A stretch of DNA of 64,000 nucleotides from Macrophomina tecta (lineage: Eukaryota; Ascomycota; Dothideomycetes; Botryosphaeriales; Botryosphaeriaceae), in assembly GCA_024180945.1 (NCBI GenBank), contig JAKSGN010000042.1, forward strand, positions 124,001 through 188,000, read 5' to 3'. Position 1 is the stretch's first letter. Each line of letters opens with the position of its first letter. The translations under genes were made by a program, and so were the position numbers. Under the pieces are notes generated by a model, which saw only the letters and a list, made by a program, of their open reading frames with translations, was not told the origin of the DNA and did no database searches. Below are positions 63,755-64,000 of the stretch, piece by piece.

Positions 63755-64000
63755 TTATCAATCTTATCAATCGATCCCTATCAATCGATATCAAGTCCAT
63801 CATGGAATTGAATTGACGATTGATAAGGATCGACAGCCTCCTGGTTGCCCTGCCCAGTGCTGCATTCAATATTCAATACTCAATATGACCTCATATTGAA
63901 AAAATTCAATATTGAAGAAGTCTATATTGAATATTGAATATTGAGTATTGAGTATTGAAGATATTGAGAAAATATTGAGAATATTGAGTATATTGAGAAA
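63755..64000. repeat. ATTGA/TCAAT-rich repeat, probable hAT subterminal DNA
   Basis: Dense TCAATC and ATTGATAAG motifs up to 63852, where GGTTGCCCTG could be a hAT-like end (CAGGGCAACC in reverse). From 63855 CAGTGCTGCATTCAATATTC starts a second, ATTGA/TATTGA-rich stretch that runs off the window. Compare the TTGATTGA-rich ends of the hAT element at 18952..19926. No ORF. Confidence 0.45.

Overview
The window looks like accessory DNA from a filamentous ascomycete (Pezizomycotina). Host genes carry several 44-61 bp GT-AG introns. The repeats are of fungal type: Fot1/pogo and Tc1 DDE transposases, a Tad1-like LINE, hAT and MULE relics, and Ty1/copia-type solo LTRs. Many old copies show C-to-T / G-to-A decay of the kind caused by repeat-induced point mutation (RIP). 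The species is not identifiable from sequence alone.

Layout. 1-15.5 kb holds, all on the minus strand, a partial Na+/H+ antiporter, a HAL4/SAT4-type protein kinase and a complete ENA-type P-type Na+ ATPase. Between kinase and ATPase lie a MULE relic, LINE fragments, a dead phosphoglycerate-mutase-like gene, one intact pogo element, a Tc1 element and a MITE. 15.6-22.6 kb holds a GC-rich repeat joined to a decayed LINE, which carries a nested LTR and a nested hAT, then an esterase gene that is frameshifted and split by a solo LTR. 22.9-28.6 kb is a full-length, apparently intact Tad1-like LINE. 28.7-33.2 kb holds two dead pogo elements and a MULE relic. 34.3-38.4 kb holds an intact five-exon fungal rhodopsin-like membrane protein gene and a RIP-decayed laccase gene. 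39.8-42.2 kb holds hAT and LINE relics.

42.3-55.3 kb is an almost gene-free block of seven long-ORF pogo-type elements (six families) packed end to end, including an apparently identical inverted pair. Beyond it lie another solo LTR, a dead pogo element, a MITE, an inverted-LTR copia remnant, an intact host membrane-protein gene (59.1-60.3 kb) and Tc1/LINE relics. The window ends in ATTGA-rich DNA.

The host genes with recognisable roles at the left point to alkali-cation homeostasis: antiporter, transporter-regulating kinase and Na+ pump. The main new observations are: (1) three chimeras in which one non-coding repeat is joined at the same 3' junction to differently truncated LINEs, like MINE elements in Magnaporthe; (2) pogo-type termini built as a short shared outer motif plus a family-specific tandem dimer; (3) transposons stacked at shared TA dinucleotides; (4) a nearly identical first intron in two unrelated cation-homeostasis genes. 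Gene models and translations were assembled by eye. No database search was run.
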